Source: Okapia johnstoni
Taxonomy: Eukaryota > Chordata > Mammalia > Artiodactyla > Giraffidae
Length of the DNA: 64,000 nt
Reading direction: 5' to 3'
NCBI GenBank assembly: GCA_024291935.2
Contig: CM044307.1
Location: 99,019,461 to 99,083,460, forward strand
Below, piece by piece: positions 22,040 through 33,464 of this stretch. The notes under the pieces were generated by a model that worked only from the letters and a program-made list of their open reading frames with translations, did not search any database and was not told the DNA's origin. Within the stretch, counting starts at the first letter, position 1; each line of letters opens with the position of its first letter. Made by a program: the position numbers and the translations under genes.

Positions 22040-22395
22040 CCACCTGACCTATTCTTCAACTGTTTTCCCTCACTGACTCTCACTAGCTTCAAACACAATG
22101 GTCCTCTTTCTGCTTTCAAACTGATGCTTCCTCTGCCTAGAGTGCCCTTTTCAGTTTAAATGTTACCTTCTTAACAAAGTGTTTTCGGAGCAGCTAAGGT
22201 ACATTTCATTTCCAGTCACTTTCTTTCCCGTTATCTTAAGCTATTTTCTTTAGTGTACACATCAATCCTAATTATTTGTTTACACATTTATCTTGTATCT
22301 CCCTCACAACAGTGTAAGCATGGGAGTGCAAAAAATTTTGTCTCATTTACGATACGTTGAGCTTTTAACAAATGCTTTTGGAATGAATGAACAGA
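22040..22395 (+). mobile_element. L2 LINE 3' end remnant
   Basis: Diverged L2 tail: TTCTGCTTTCAAACTGATGC region, TTACACATTTATCTTGTATC, CAACAGTGTAAGCATGGGAG and the terminal TTTGGAATGAATGAA motif. An ancient mammalian element, non-coding. Confidence 0.7.
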
Positions 22396-22488
22396 AGAAT
22401 GAATATAGAGATCCATTCACATAGGCTAGCGATAGGGTCCAGTTAGTTGAAGAAACAAACAAGGCTGGGGAAAGAGACAAGATACCGC

Positions 22489-22545
22489 AAGGATATCATG
22501 TAAGAGTGGGAATATACTATAAGGATATTATATCAGAGTGGGAAT
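22489..22545. repeat. Local tandem duplication, 32-bp period
   Basis: A 25-bp word (AAGGATATCATGTAAGAGTG then GGAAT) at 22489-22513 recurs at 22521-22545 with three mismatches. Confidence 0.75.
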
Positions 22546-23204
22546 GAGTTATGTTGGGAAATAGGAAGTAATGATTAGAGGGAAAGAAATCCAAAGGGCC
22601 ATGTTTTGAAACTAATGACCTACATATTGTTAGCTGACAGTGGAAAACATTAAAGGAAGGGAAAAAATCTGTTGGTCTTTGGGAATGAGATTTATGATAG
22701 CAGAACCCAGGAATTATTACAAAGGCAGCTTATTTTGGAGACATGTGGGATAACCAGCTCTCTTTGTTAAGGCTTCAGATTGGGGCCTGGCTGATGAAAC
22801 TCAGACCAACAGAAAGATGCAAGGCTCCATCTAATAAATTAGGACCAGCAAAAGTCATAATTCTTGAAGTGTGGTACCTGGATCTTCAGCATCAACGTGA
22901 CTTAGGAACTTTTTAGAAATGCAGATTATCAGCTCCATTGGAGACTTGCTGACTTGGGGTCCAGCAATCAAAACTTTAATCAGGTGATTCAGATATACAC
23001 TAAAACTAGTGAACCACTATCTTAAAATTAACAAGTAGAGGCTAGGTAGGCCTATGAAAACTAAACACTGAACATAAACATGTAAAAATAAAACAATGAC
23101 ATTTGGAAATATTTACTTTTATTATCTATGTTTTGTCAAGTGGAAGAGACTACTAAAATAACAATGGCACAAATCTTTATTGTATTTTTGACACTAATCT
23201 TTTG
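22546..23204. other. Intron, no recognised element
   Basis: Purine-rich to AT-rich intron. TCAGCTCCATTGGAGACTTG and CAGGTGATTCAGATATACAC near 22930-23000 look like a decayed ancient repeat, but I could not classify it. Confidence 0.4.
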
Positions 23205-24058
23205 TTGTTGTTGTTCAGTCACTAAGTTGTGTTCAACTCTTTGTGACCCCATGAACTACAGCATGCCAGGCTTCCGTGTCCTTCACCATCTCCTGGAGCT
23301 TTCCCAAACTCAAGTCCATTGAGTCAGTAATACTATCCAGCCATCTGCTCCTCTGTCATCCCCTTCTCCTCTTGTCCTCAATCTTTCCCAGCATCAGGGT
23401 CTTTTCCAATGAGTCGGCTCTTCGCATCAGGTGGCCAAAGTATTGGAGCTTCAGCTCAGCATCAGTCCTTCCAATGAATATTCAGAGTTTATTTCCTTTA
23501 GAATTGACTGGTTTGATCTCCTTGCTGTTCAAGGGGCTCACAAGAGTCTTCTCCAGCACCACTGTCTGCAAATATCAATTCTTCAGCGCTTAGCCTTCTT
23601 TATGGTCTAACTCTCACATCTGAACATGACTATTGGAAAAACCATAGCTTTGACTATATAGACCTTGTTGGCAAAGTGATGTCTCTGCTTTTTAATATGC
23701 AGTCTAGGTTTGTCATAACTTTCCTTCTAAGGTTTTCATGAGGTTTTCAAGGGAGGAACACTGAAATGGTTTGCCATTCCCTTCTCTAAAAGACCACATT
23801 TTGTCAGGCCCTAACTAGCAGGGACATGCCCTGCAGCCACTCAACATAACTGGATGACATGCCCGGTGTGCTGGTTGTCCCACTGCTGGTCTTGGTGAAT
23901 GTGTAAACCATCACTGGCCATCGGGTGTCGGTCAGTGTGTGGCCACAGGTAGAGGCAAAGGCCCTGCTAGAGTGGCTGGGAAGGAGGTCTGGAGAAGGCT
24001 GGAGCAAATGTTCTTCCAAGGAGCAAGCGTATTTTAATTTTGTGGCTGCAGTCACCAT
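23205..24058 (-). mobile_element. BovB 3' fragment carrying a foreign insert
   Basis: Reverse-strand BovB 3' end with a GTTGTTGTTGTTCAGTC tail, then the C-terminal domain. At 23731 the expected sequence breaks off inside TTCCTTCTAAGG and resumes near 24009 at TTCTTCCAAGGAGCAAGCG. The copy ends at about 24058 (GCAGTCACC). It is 5'-truncated and non-coding. Confidence 0.85.
23732..24008. mobile_element. Unclassified 277-bp insert in a BovB
   Basis: Sequence foreign to BovB, between TTCCTTCTAAGG (ending 23731) and TTCTTCCAAGG (from about 24010), which look like an imperfect target-site duplication. The first 70 bp (GAGGTTTTCAAGGGAGGAAC, GAAATGGTTTGCCATTCC) resembles a segment I associate with repeated ruminant DNA. 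The rest (GGCCATCGGGTGTCGGTCAG and so on) is GC-richer and unfamiliar. Confidence 0.55.
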
Positions 24059-24061
24059 TTT

Positions 24062-24335
24062 TTAAATTAGATAATGATGTGTTGTATCTGTCTCTGTTGG
24101 ATTCAGATTTTGAAAATTGTGTAAAAGTTTTTTGAAAGAATTATGTAATATGAGGAATGCAAAAGAACTTTGTCCACTTTTATATATTAAACAGCAATAT
24201 GGTTATAGTGAGAATCCTACTATAGGAGTTTTATCTACTATTATAGATAAATCTCAAGTTCTTTTAAAAGCATATATTCAGAAAGTAACTCAAGAGGCAT
24301 ATCGTATTAAAGTGCATCATCTTACATATTAAAGT
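24062..24335 (+). other. Unassigned open-frame fragment
   Basis: Directly after the BovB, two + strand frames join at about 24125: a short one ending FENCVKVF and then one of about 70 codons (KELCNMRNAKELCPLLYIKQ onward, ending YRIKVHHLTY). Codons end mostly in A or T, and the composition is protein-like rather than intronic. It has no start codon of its own, no visible splice sites and no poly-A tail. It may be a decayed coding fragment of unknown origin or chance. I do not recognise the family. Confidence 0.25.
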
Positions 24336-25721
24336 TGTGAAAGTCCTTGTGTTAGCTTCTATTTTTTCATAAAATTTTCTTAATTCTGATATCCATTCCA
24401 AATAGGAGAGACAAGAATGACTAAAGGTACTGAGGGGTCTTTCAGTTTGAAATAAAACCTACTTAACTTTATTTAATTCATTGCTCCTTAAAATTTTCTC
24501 ATCACTGATTCCCCCATCTTTTTCTCGATAATGATAATTTGCTCCTATAATATTTTAAGAAATGCTCATTTAGCCTAATGCCCTCATTTAGTGGATGTAA
24601 TAGTGCAAGGAGTTGAATCTTTTAACTCCTTGACTTGTAGCTTCCCAGCTACCTTAGTCAAGTTTGTTTGTTTGTTTTTCCTGAATTTTTTTAAATTTAA
24701 TTATTTTTTATTGAGGTTTTTAAAAAAATATTATGACATAATTTGTGATTAGTTCATTTTAATAAATTGGTAAATGTTAGGACTTGTAATAATTCACTGA
24801 TAAGAAAGTTTACAAGCAAAAAAAAGATCAGCAATGTTTTATACTTTTTCATATTTCTTAGATATTCTTTCTGGAAGGTGTATCAGTGAAAAATGCATTT
24901 GTATAATGACAAAGTACCCAGCTGGCTAGGGTGGCAGTGGATTTGAATTGTTTGTGTTGCTGTAGTGATGGTTACAGGCTCCCCTTTGATCAACTTCTGA
25001 AGAAAATGTGATGAACAATAGAGAACAGCTGAATTCCCCTTCTCAGCAGATTGAAATGGCCCCAAAGAAAAGAGGAGGGGTTCCAACAGCCAACTGTATT
25101 GTGTTTTAAGTATTTTGTTGCTCAAAGATTGCAGCTATATCTGTCCAACACCAGCCCCATTTCCTCAGTAACCTCGGAGAATATTATAGAATGGGACAAA
25201 TCCTTGTAGACATTCTGGAGGCTCTCTGAGAACTTCAAAAAATAAATTCATAACAGAATGTGCAGACTCCATCCGTTTGGCTCTGGTTATAATGAGGTCA
25301 GTCCTAATTCACATACACTGTAATGGTTTCATTGAGCTTTTAAAGGTTAATTTTGGGGAGAGGGTGGGAGATGGTTATTATTTCGATTTACTGATTCCTA
25401 TTACTGTCCTCTGTGGCTTCTGTGCTAGCACTAACAATACTTGGTTAATAAGTATATAATTTTTCCTAAATGCCTAACATCGTAATAGCACCTTGGCTAA
25501 AAGTAAAACAAAATAATAACTGTGAAGGACCCTGAGTTTATAGACCAGAAAGAACAATGTGAGCAAAAAACAAAACGATAGTATAATTGACCAAGTCATA
25601 ATAGACGTATATGTAAAGTGCCTTAGAAGCACCAAAGGAAAACAATTATTTAAACTTGGGAGTATAAGAAAACACTTCCAAAAGCAACATGATTTAAATG
25701 AGGCCATAAATAAAACACTGG
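24336..25721. other. Intron, no recognised element
   Basis: AT-rich intron. A T-rich/A-rich stretch at 24685-24760 (TTTTTTATTGAGGTTTTTA) may be a decayed L1 tail. Nothing else is recognised. Confidence 0.45.
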
Positions 25722-25830
25722 ACATGCACTTGGGCAAATTCCAGGAGATGGTGAGGGACAGGGAGGCCTGGAGTGCTGCAGTTCATGTGTCGCAAAGAGT
25801 CAGACAGGACTTGGTGACTGAACAACAACA
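25722..25830 (+). mobile_element. Short BovB 3' end fragment
   Basis: About 110 bp: GGACATGCACTTGGGCAAAT, GGAGATGGTGAGGGACAGG, GAGGCCTGGAGTGCTGCAG and CGCAAAGAGTCAGACAGG, ending in GACTGAACAACAACAA. The downstream 25838-25858 (CAGCTGAGCCACAAGGGAAG) resembles the reversed tip of a Bov-tA head. Confidence 0.8.
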
Positions 25831-25858
25831 ATTACCAGCTGAGCCACAAGGGAAGCTC

Positions 25859-26724
25859 AGCCTGGAAATAATCAAATGTAATAGGGGAATGAGAGTGTAG
25901 AGGCATGGTAGAGTTTGGTTTAAGGAGTTAAAGAAATCCAGAAGCCGACAGGAGGTAAAGGAGTAAAAACAGATTTCATTAGGAACTATTGCAGTAGGGG
26001 AAAGAAGACCTCCATACAGAACTGGGCTCAGTTCAGAAAACAGCAAGAATAAATGGGGTCATAGCCAACAAGCAGAATGAGAGGGATTAGGGATGGAAGC
26101 CTATTGAAAGGAAATAGAGGGTAGGGGGATTCTTGTTAAATCAATTCAGTGAGATTCTTGCTAATGTCTAGGCCATGCCAGTTAGGTACTGAGGGTGGAG
26201 GATGAAAAAGTTGACAAGATATTGAAGATGATTAGCTGTCAAGGGTGGAGGACTCTTTCTACATGGGGGACCTAGCAAGATTTGTAATAAAACTGGGCTA
26301 TGCAGCCCAGCAAGGGGCCAGGGTCAAGGATGAGTTGAGAAGCAACCTCAGAGGACCCTGAATAAAGTTTTGTCAAGGAGAGAATATTTGTCAGAGCCAT
26401 TAGTAATGTGATTTTGCTAGTGTCTTGGGGATGTGGGCGAGAGTGGACAAGAGCCAATGGATCCAGATGGCTGTTCTGGAGTATTTGGATCTCTAGGTGA
26501 TAAGAAGGTATTTTACCTATTTTACTTAGTTTTTTTAAAGCAAGAACACATGTTATAATCATTATATTTTAAAAAGAACATTTGCACAGCAAATATTGAA
26601 AAGGATGATTCAAACATAGGTAGATTGCTTAGGACATAACTGTAAAAGTCCAGGTGAGGGAAGATGAACACAGACTGAAGAGCAGAAATGGGGCATCATT
26701 TGGAGAGAAACTTGGATTTAGCCT
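25859..26724. other. Intron, no recognised element
   Basis: Purine-rich intron (GGATTAGGGATGGAAGCC, GGAAATAGAGGGTAGGGGG and similar), with no exon or named repeat recognised. Confidence 0.45.
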
Positions 26725-27140
26725 GAATATAGTATTCTGCTCGGACTGCCATAACAAAGGATCACAGGTTGGGTGGCTTGGACAATAGATGGCTTGTTCC
26801 CACACTTCTGGAGGCTACAAGTCCAGATTACAGGGTCAGAAAATTTATTTCCTTGTGAGGGCATTTTCTGGCTTTCACACAGGCACCTTCTCACTGTGTC
26901 CTCACGAGGCCTTTTCTCTGTGCTCTCTTGCAGGGAAAGAGACCTTTAGTGCCTGTTCGTCTTCTGATAGGGACTCCAGTTGGATTGGAATAGTCACCAC
27001 TCCCTTATGACCTTGTTTAACCTTAGTTATCTCCATAAAGGTGCAGTCTCCACTATAGACCCATTGGAGAATGAGGACCTCACCATGTTAATCTGGTAGT
27101 GGAAGGTGATGATATGGACACGGTTCAGTCCCTAAAACTA
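26725..27140 (+). mobile_element. Ancient mammalian repeat, class unresolved
   Basis: GACTGCCATAACAAAGGATC, GGGTGGCTTGGACAATAGAT, CTTCTGGAGGCTACAAGTCC, then CTGTGTCCTCACGAGGCC and a terminal GGTTCAGTCCCTAAAAC. A related copy lies at 38202-38640. I know this sequence type as widespread in mammals but cannot name its class safely. Confidence 0.6.
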
Positions 27141-27404
27141 TGTAACTCCCAGGTGTTTTTATCCTTTGAAATATAGGTCCAGACATTCTATAGGTGCTTG
27201 AGTAAAATAGTGAATATATGTATTATGCACATCATAAGCCCAAATCCTACAGGGATGAGGAACATCACATGAAATGAGTGAAGCAGAAGAGATGTGGTAA
27301 CATGACGAGTCCAACTAAGCATCTGTTCTCAGCTCTTGGAGGTCGCTGCCTGTGGAAATGCACCAATGTGGACAGGAGGGCTGAGAATTGCCAAACTATT
27401 TGAT

Positions 27405-27668
27405 TTATTATTTAATTTTTAGTTTATATTAGAGTATAGTTGATTTCTAATGTGTTAGTTTTAGGTTTAAAGCTAAGTGATTCAGTTATACATATATTAC
27501 ATATATCTAGTCTTTTTCAGAGTCTTTTCTCATATTCGTTATTACAGAATGTTGAATAGAGTTCTCTGTGATATACAGTAGTTTCTGTTGATTATCTGCT
27601 TAATATATAGTGATGCATATATGTTCATCTAAAACTCCTAATTTACCCCTCCCAACATTTCCTTTTTA
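27405..27668 (-). mobile_element. Artiodactyl L1 3' end
   Basis: Reverse complement of an L1 tail: AGAGTATAGTTGATTTCTAA, AAGTGATTCAGTTATACATA, GTTCTCTGTGATATACAGTA, ending in CTCCTAATTTACCCCTCCC. Same family region as 5745-6300. Confidence 0.78.
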
Positions 27669-28682
27669 GAAAACCATAAAGAAAAATCAAGTGTCTAGAC
27701 TTTTTTGAGAACTCTCCCAATTTTTAAGTATTGGTAACTATCTTAGCAGATCTGTGAGGCCAACAGATAGTTAAAGATACACATATTTTTTCAACGTCAG
27801 AAAACCTTGGAAATCGGAGAGGAGCTCATAAAAAGCAGACTATGAACATTCTCCTATACGGTCTTGTAAACTTCCTAGGTCCATTTAAGTTTCCTAAAGA
27901 TATTCACTAGTGGTGATACCTGTGATGCACAATGAGAATGCTTCCAGTCATGAGAACCCTGCCAACAGGTACAAGGAATTGTGGCAAAACTATTTGAGTT
28001 CATTTTTAAGTTTTTAATGTAAGATAGGACCAAAACAAAAAAAAAGTCTGTATCCCAGTCACAGTGTCACTGAGGTGAGACTGTGAGTCCTGTTATGGAA
28101 GTAACTGTAATTAATTTTGTTTAAAACACTCTGCAGATCAGCATTGTTCAAGCTAAGAGCACATTTGGATCTGTGATGTAGAGTGAAAAAACAAGCCTTG
28201 AGAATGAACCGTTGATATTTAAAAAGAGAATAAAGGAAGAGTAGCCATTGAAGAGACAGAGAAATCCACTCTAACACAAAGCAGAGGACAGATCGAGTTA
28301 ACTGGTATTTTTGCAATGGAGAGAGGGGGAATAGACACCAGTGTCAAATTCCATGGAGATTCAAAGTTAGGGCAAGAAGGGTTATGAAAAAACTGAAATA
28401 AAATATTGTATGAGGTTGAACATTTGAGAGCTAAAGTTCTAGATATTAAACAAGGCACAAGTCATCGCCTAAGTTACTAAAGTAGAATGATCACGGAAGT
28501 CAAAATTCAGTTATATAGATGATTTATTCAAGTGCCCATTAACTATTATGATGATAGAATGAATCAGTCTCAAAAGAGAGGAAGACAAAGCTCCAGGTGT
28601 CACTCTTTACTGAATATGAACAAAATCCCTTAAATTTCAATAACAAAGATACCTTTTTTCTACCTCTTTTCTGGATTGTCTT
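27669..28682. other. Intron, no recognised element
   Basis: About 1 kb of AT-rich intron between L1 and BovB fragments. No exon or named repeat recognised. Confidence 0.45.
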
Positions 28683-28695
28683 ACATTTCATCTAA

Positions 28696-28998
28696 GTTCA
28701 GTTCAGTCACTCAGTTGTGTCCGACTGTTTGCAATCTCACGGACTGCACCACGCCAGGCTTCCCTCTCCATCACCAGCTCCCGGAGCTTGCTCAGACTCA
28801 TGGTCATTGAGTCGGTGATGTCATCTAACCATCTCATCCTCTGTCATCCCCTTCTCCTCCTGCCTTAAGTCTTTCCCAGCATCAGGGTCTTTTTCCAAGG
28901 AGTTGGCTCTTTGCATCAGGTGGGCAAAGTATTGGAGTTTCAGCTTCAGCATGCATCCTTCTAATGAATATTCAGAACCCCATGAACAGTAGGAAAAG
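28696..28998 (-). mobile_element. BovB 3' fragment with target-site duplication
   Basis: Starts with GTTCAGTTCAGTCACTCAG, the reversed BovB terminus, and runs about 280 bp into the C-terminal domain. Near-identical 13-bp repeats flank it: ACATTTCATCTAA (28683-28695) and ACATTTAATCTAA (28999-29011). The last 22 bp before the right repeat (28977-28998) do not match BovB and look like 5'-junction filler. Confidence 0.85.
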
Positions 28999-29030
28999 AC
29001 ATTTAATCTAAACTATACTCTTAAAAGCAG

Positions 29031-29231
29031 GGCTTCCCTGGTGACTCATAGGTTAAAGAGTCTGCCCGCAGTGTGAGAGGCCTGGGTTCGATCTCTGGGT
29101 CAGGAAGGTCCCCTGGAGAAGAAAATGGCAACCCACTCCAGTATTCTTGCCTGGAGAATCCCATGGATGGAGGAGCCTGATGGGCTACAGACCATGGGGT
29201 TGCAAACAACTGGACACGACTGACTAACACA
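29031..29231 (+). mobile_element. Bov-tA SINE with target-site duplication
   Basis: Complete + strand copy: tRNA-Glu-derived head (GGCTTCCCTGGTGACTCAT, CTGGGTTCGATCTCTGGG) and body (GGCAACCCACTCCAGTATTC) ending at GGACACGACTGACTAACAC. Flanked by CTATACTCTTAAAAGCAG (29013-29030) and CTATATTCTTAAAAGCAG (29232-29249), 17 of 18 identical. Confidence 0.93.
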
Positions 29232-29249
29232 CTATATTCTTAAAAGCAG

Positions 29250-31316
29250 TGATGGTTTATTTCAATTATAAACTGGTCAGTTTATTAATCTTTTCCCTTA
29301 TTTTTGCCTGTTTAATCATGACTTTTTTAAAAAATATATAAAAGCATCTTATATCATAGAAATTATTATTTTTGTATTGTATTAAAGGAGAGCCTGATTT
29401 CATTTGTGATACTATAATTCAGAAACTAAAATCACAACTGAGGGACAAATTTACAAAATTTATTAAGTATTATCATGATATTACATGCCTGTCAGATTGT
29501 CAGTCATCCTAACTTATTGTATTGAGGGATGTCAAGTGCCAAATACTGAGTCCCCTGCTTGAAGGAGAAATCGTTTTTTCCACCCTCTAGGTTTAGTGGT
29601 TGGTGGCCTGCAACTTGCACTAACTAAAAAACAGGAGCCACATTCTTATCCACATATGATGCAGGAGAGCACAGAAAGATGTGGCTCTGGGAGTGATTAG
29701 AACCAGGACGTCTTCATAGGGAAGTGGGGACTAGGAAAAAGATACTTAGGGAAAGCAGATGACTTTTAGGAACAATCAATGGGACTGTAGAAGAGGAGAT
29801 GGGAGATGTGATAGTTGTGTGACAAAGTCTATTTAGGCATTCTCTTATTCAGTGCCTTCTGTTGCTGGTGATAGGAGTCACTCCTGACTGACTGCAAAGC
29901 TCCCTGGGAGGAGATTGATGGCAGTTGCATCCTTTGAGGTAGACTCTTTTAGGCAGATGAGGGGACTTCAAAAGAAAGAAAAAGCTCTTCACAGTGGTAT
30001 ATTTTGGATGCTTTCACAGTTTTCGTCAATGTGTAGAAAACTGCACTGCCTCTGCAAAAGGACTCATGGAAGATTCTTATAAAATCAGAAGGGGGTGTCA
30101 TTTCTAGGGATAGGAGGCCTTTGGTATTTTTATGGCTTCTGCAAACAAGATTCACAAAAGCAATAGAGATTTCTCCTAAGCCACCAAGCAAACATCTCCA
30201 GAGTCTGGATTCATGATGCTTGTCACTAATTTATGTACATTTCAACAGTCCCTTCTATTCTCTGTTGATTCATTCCCACATAATCACAGAATTGGTATAT
30301 TCCCATATCTTAAGTATTTCCTTCATTAACCTACTGGTTTTCCACAGTAATTAAAAACAAACACAAAAAAGATTAATAGACTGTGATGAAAATAGATAAA
30401 AGTAAATGTAATTATTTCATTTATAATTAAATGGCCTGTCATTTTCCCTCCTTTCTTTAAGTAGGGAGAGACCAATGCAAAACACTGGAGAAGTAGAAAA
30501 AAATTTATTTGCCCCCTCAACTTTCTTTTGGTACCTTGCTCATCTTTGCAGGCTTACAAACTGCTGCTAACTTCTCTCCTGTGTCCTGATTCTCAGCATT
30601 ACTTGACCTCATTGTGAATAATCTTGTAAACTTCCAATACTTTTAAGTAATATCCTTCAGAGAATTAAGTCACACTGTATACATGCATTGAGAACTTGGC
30701 TCTCTGTCAAACTCTGTGCTCAATCCTGGGGGACCCTGTCCTCAAAGGTCTTACAATAGAAGAGCTTTTTAGGCTGGCTTAATCAAGCCTAAAAAGCCAT
30801 TGAGGTTCAGAGGATACTTGCACAGCAGGACTAGCCCAAGTTGTTTTGATTGACATACCTTTTAATATATTTGAAAAGATATATCATGTGGCTGTAAGCT
30901 TCACCACCCTTTTTAAGGCTGCCCCTGATATTAAACTTAGCCATGGCTAACCTTTGCCATTATATTAGAATTAATCTCCCAATAGAGGATGTGGTCCCCA
31001 ATACTCTTACTTCTGCAGTAGTTTTAACTTATATCCTGCAAAAACAATTTACTAATAAATCTTTTGAAGATGGTGATGGTGATGTTCAAGACAAAGAGGG
31101 GACATGCTTAGTGTAGTAAAAATACCCATATTATATATTATCTGTCTATATTAAGGATCTAGCATTATAGCCCACATACCATATTATTTAAGTACATTAT
31201 TAGATTTTATTTTTATAGCACCCCTATGAAGTGGAAGTTTTATATTGTCATTATTATAAGTGAGGCAGACAGTGCTTTGATCAAGTCACATTCTTATAGA
31301 CACTTTGTTAATGCAT
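29250..31316. other. Intron, no recognised element
   Basis: About 2 kb of AT-rich intron. The stretch 30685-30760 may be a decayed ancient repeat. No exon or RNA gene recognised. Confidence 0.45.
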
Positions 31317-31764
31317 GGTTGTTGTTATTCAGTCTCTCAGTCATGTCCAACTCTTTGCAATCCCATGGACTGTATGTAGCACACTATGCTTCCCTGTCCT
31401 TCACCATCTCCTGGAGCTGGCTCAAACTCAAAGCCATTCAGTCGGTAATGCCATCCAACCATCTTGTCCTCTGTCATCTCCATCTCCTCATGCCTTCAAT
31501 CTTTCCCAACATCAGAGTCTTTTCTAATGAATCGGCTCTTCACATCAGGTGGCCACAGTAAAGGAGCTTCAGCTTCAGCATCAGTCCTTCCAATGAATAT
31601 GCAGAGTTGGTTTCCTTTAAGATTGACTGGTTTGATCTCTTTGCTGTTCAAGGGACTCTTAAGAGTCTTCTCCAACACCACAGTTCAAAAGCATCAGTTT
31701 TTTGGCACTCAGCCTTCTTTATGGTCCAACTCTCACATCCATATATGACCACTGGAAAAATCAT

Positions 31765-31872
31765 CCTGGAGAAGGGAAAGGCTACCCACTCCAGTATATT
31801 GGCGTGGAGAATTCCGTGGACTGTATAATCCACGGGGTTGCAAAGAGTCAGACACGATTTTCACTTCACTTC
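31765..31872 (+). mobile_element. Truncated Bov-tA SINE inside BovB
   Basis: Body portion only (GCTACCCACTCCAGTATATT through CAAAGAGTCAGACACG), about 108 bp. Flanking repeats are ACTGGAAAAATCAT (31751-31764) and ACTAGAAAAACCAT (31873-31886), 12 of 14 identical. Confidence 0.85.
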
Positions 31873-31932
31873 ACTAGAAAAACCATAGCCTTGACTAGAC
31901 AGACCTTTTAAGGTAAAGTAATGTTTCTGCTT

Positions 31933-32630
31933 AAAGCTCAACGTTCAGAAAACTAAGATCATGGCATCTGGCCCCATCACTTCATGGGAAATTGGTGGGG
32001 AAACAGTGGAAACAGTGTCAGACTTTATTTTGGGGGGCTCTAGAATCACTGCTGATGGTGATTGCAGCCATGAAATTAGAAGACGCTTACTCCTTGGAAG
32101 GAAGGTTATGGCCAACCTAGATAGCATATTTAAAAGCAGAGACATTACTTTGCCAACAAAAGTCTGTCTAGTCAAGGCTATGGTTTTCCCAGTGGTCATG
32201 TATGGATGTGAGAGTTGGACTGTGAAGAAAGCTGAGCGCTGAAGAATTGATGCTTTTGAACTGTGGTGTTGGAGAAGACTCTTGAGAGTCCCTTGGACTG
32301 CAAGGAGATCCAATCAATCCATCCTAAAAGAGATCAATCCTTGGTGTTCATTGGAAGGACTGATGTTGAAGCTGAAACTCCAATACTTTGGCCACCTCAT
32401 ACGAAGGGTTGACTCATTGGAAAAGACCCTAATGCTGGGTAGGATTGGGGGCGGGAGGAGAAGGGGAGGACAGAGGATGAGATGGTTGGATGGCATCACC
32501 GACTAGATGGACATGGGTTTGGGTAGACTCCGGGAGTTGGTGATGGACAGAGAGGCCTGGCGTGCTGCAATTCATGGGGTCGCAAAGAGTCGGACACGAC
32601 TGAGCGACTGAACTGAACTGAACTGAACTG
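31933..32630 (+). mobile_element. BovB 3' fragment inserted in an opposite-strand BovB
   Basis: 698 bp, + strand, beginning AAAGCTCAACGTTCAG and ending in a (CTGAA)n-like terminus. Exact 13-bp duplications AATGTTTCTGCTT flank it (31920-31932 and 32631-32643). Its C-terminal frame is open over long stretches (WTVKKAER; then [17 protein letters not shown]), apart from a TGA at about 32240, so it is comparatively young. Confidence 0.95.
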
Positions 32631-33464
32631 AATGTTTCTGCTTTTTAATATGATGTCTAGGTTTGTCATAGCTTTTCTTTCAAGGAGCAAGTGTCTTTTA
32701 ATTTCATGGCTACAGTCACCATCTGCAGTGATTTTGGAGCCCGAAAAATAAAGTCTATCACCATCTCCGTTGTTTCCCCATCTATTTGCCATGAAATGAT
32801 GGGACTGGATGCCATGATCTTAGTTTTATAAATGTTGAGTTTTAAGCCAGCTTTTTCATTCTCCTCTTTCACCTTCATCAAGAGGTTCTTTAGTTCCTCT
32901 TAGTTTTTTGCCATATGGGTGGTGTCATCTGCATATCTGAGGTTATTGATATTTTTCCTGGCATGATTCCATCTTGTGCTTTGCATTTCTCATGATGTGC
33001 TCTGCATATAAGTTGAATATGCATATAAGTTAAATAAGCAGGTTGAGCATATACAGCCTTCATGTACTTCGTTCCCAATTTGGAACCAGTCCTTGTTCCA
33101 TGTCCTGCTCTAACTGCTGCTTCTTAGCCTGCATACAGATTTCTCAAGAGGCAGGTAATGTGGTCTGGTATTTCCATTTCTTGAAGAATTTTCCACAGTT
33201 TGTTGTGATCCACACAGTCAAAGGCTTTAGCATAGTCAATGAAGCAGAAGTAGATGTTTTTCTAGAATTCTCTTGCTTTCCCTATGATCCAGTGGATGCT
33301 GGAAATTTGATCTCCAGTTCCTCTGGCTTTTCTAAATCCAGCTTGAACATCTAGAAGTTCTTGGTTCATGTACTGTTGAAGCCTGGCTTGCTATTCTTTG
33401 GAACTTTGCATTCATATGGGTATAGCTTTCATCTTCTCCTTTGCCTTTTGCTTCTCTTCTAATA

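Larger units (their letters stand above)
31317..33464 (-). mobile_element. BovB host copy of a nested stack
   Basis: Reverse-strand BovB running from its 3' end (31317) through the C-terminal domain, reverse transcriptase and into the linker before it. It is split by a SINE (31765-31872) and by a + strand BovB (31933-32630). Its RT box, on the minus strand near 32925, encodes YADD. It ends at or just inside the target of another SINE at 33465. Many frame breaks are present. Confidence 0.88.

Noticed and set aside
29031..29110. tRNA-Glu-like gene
   Set aside because: It is the tRNA-derived head of a Bov-tA SINE, continuous with the SINE body and flanked by a SINE target-site duplication.
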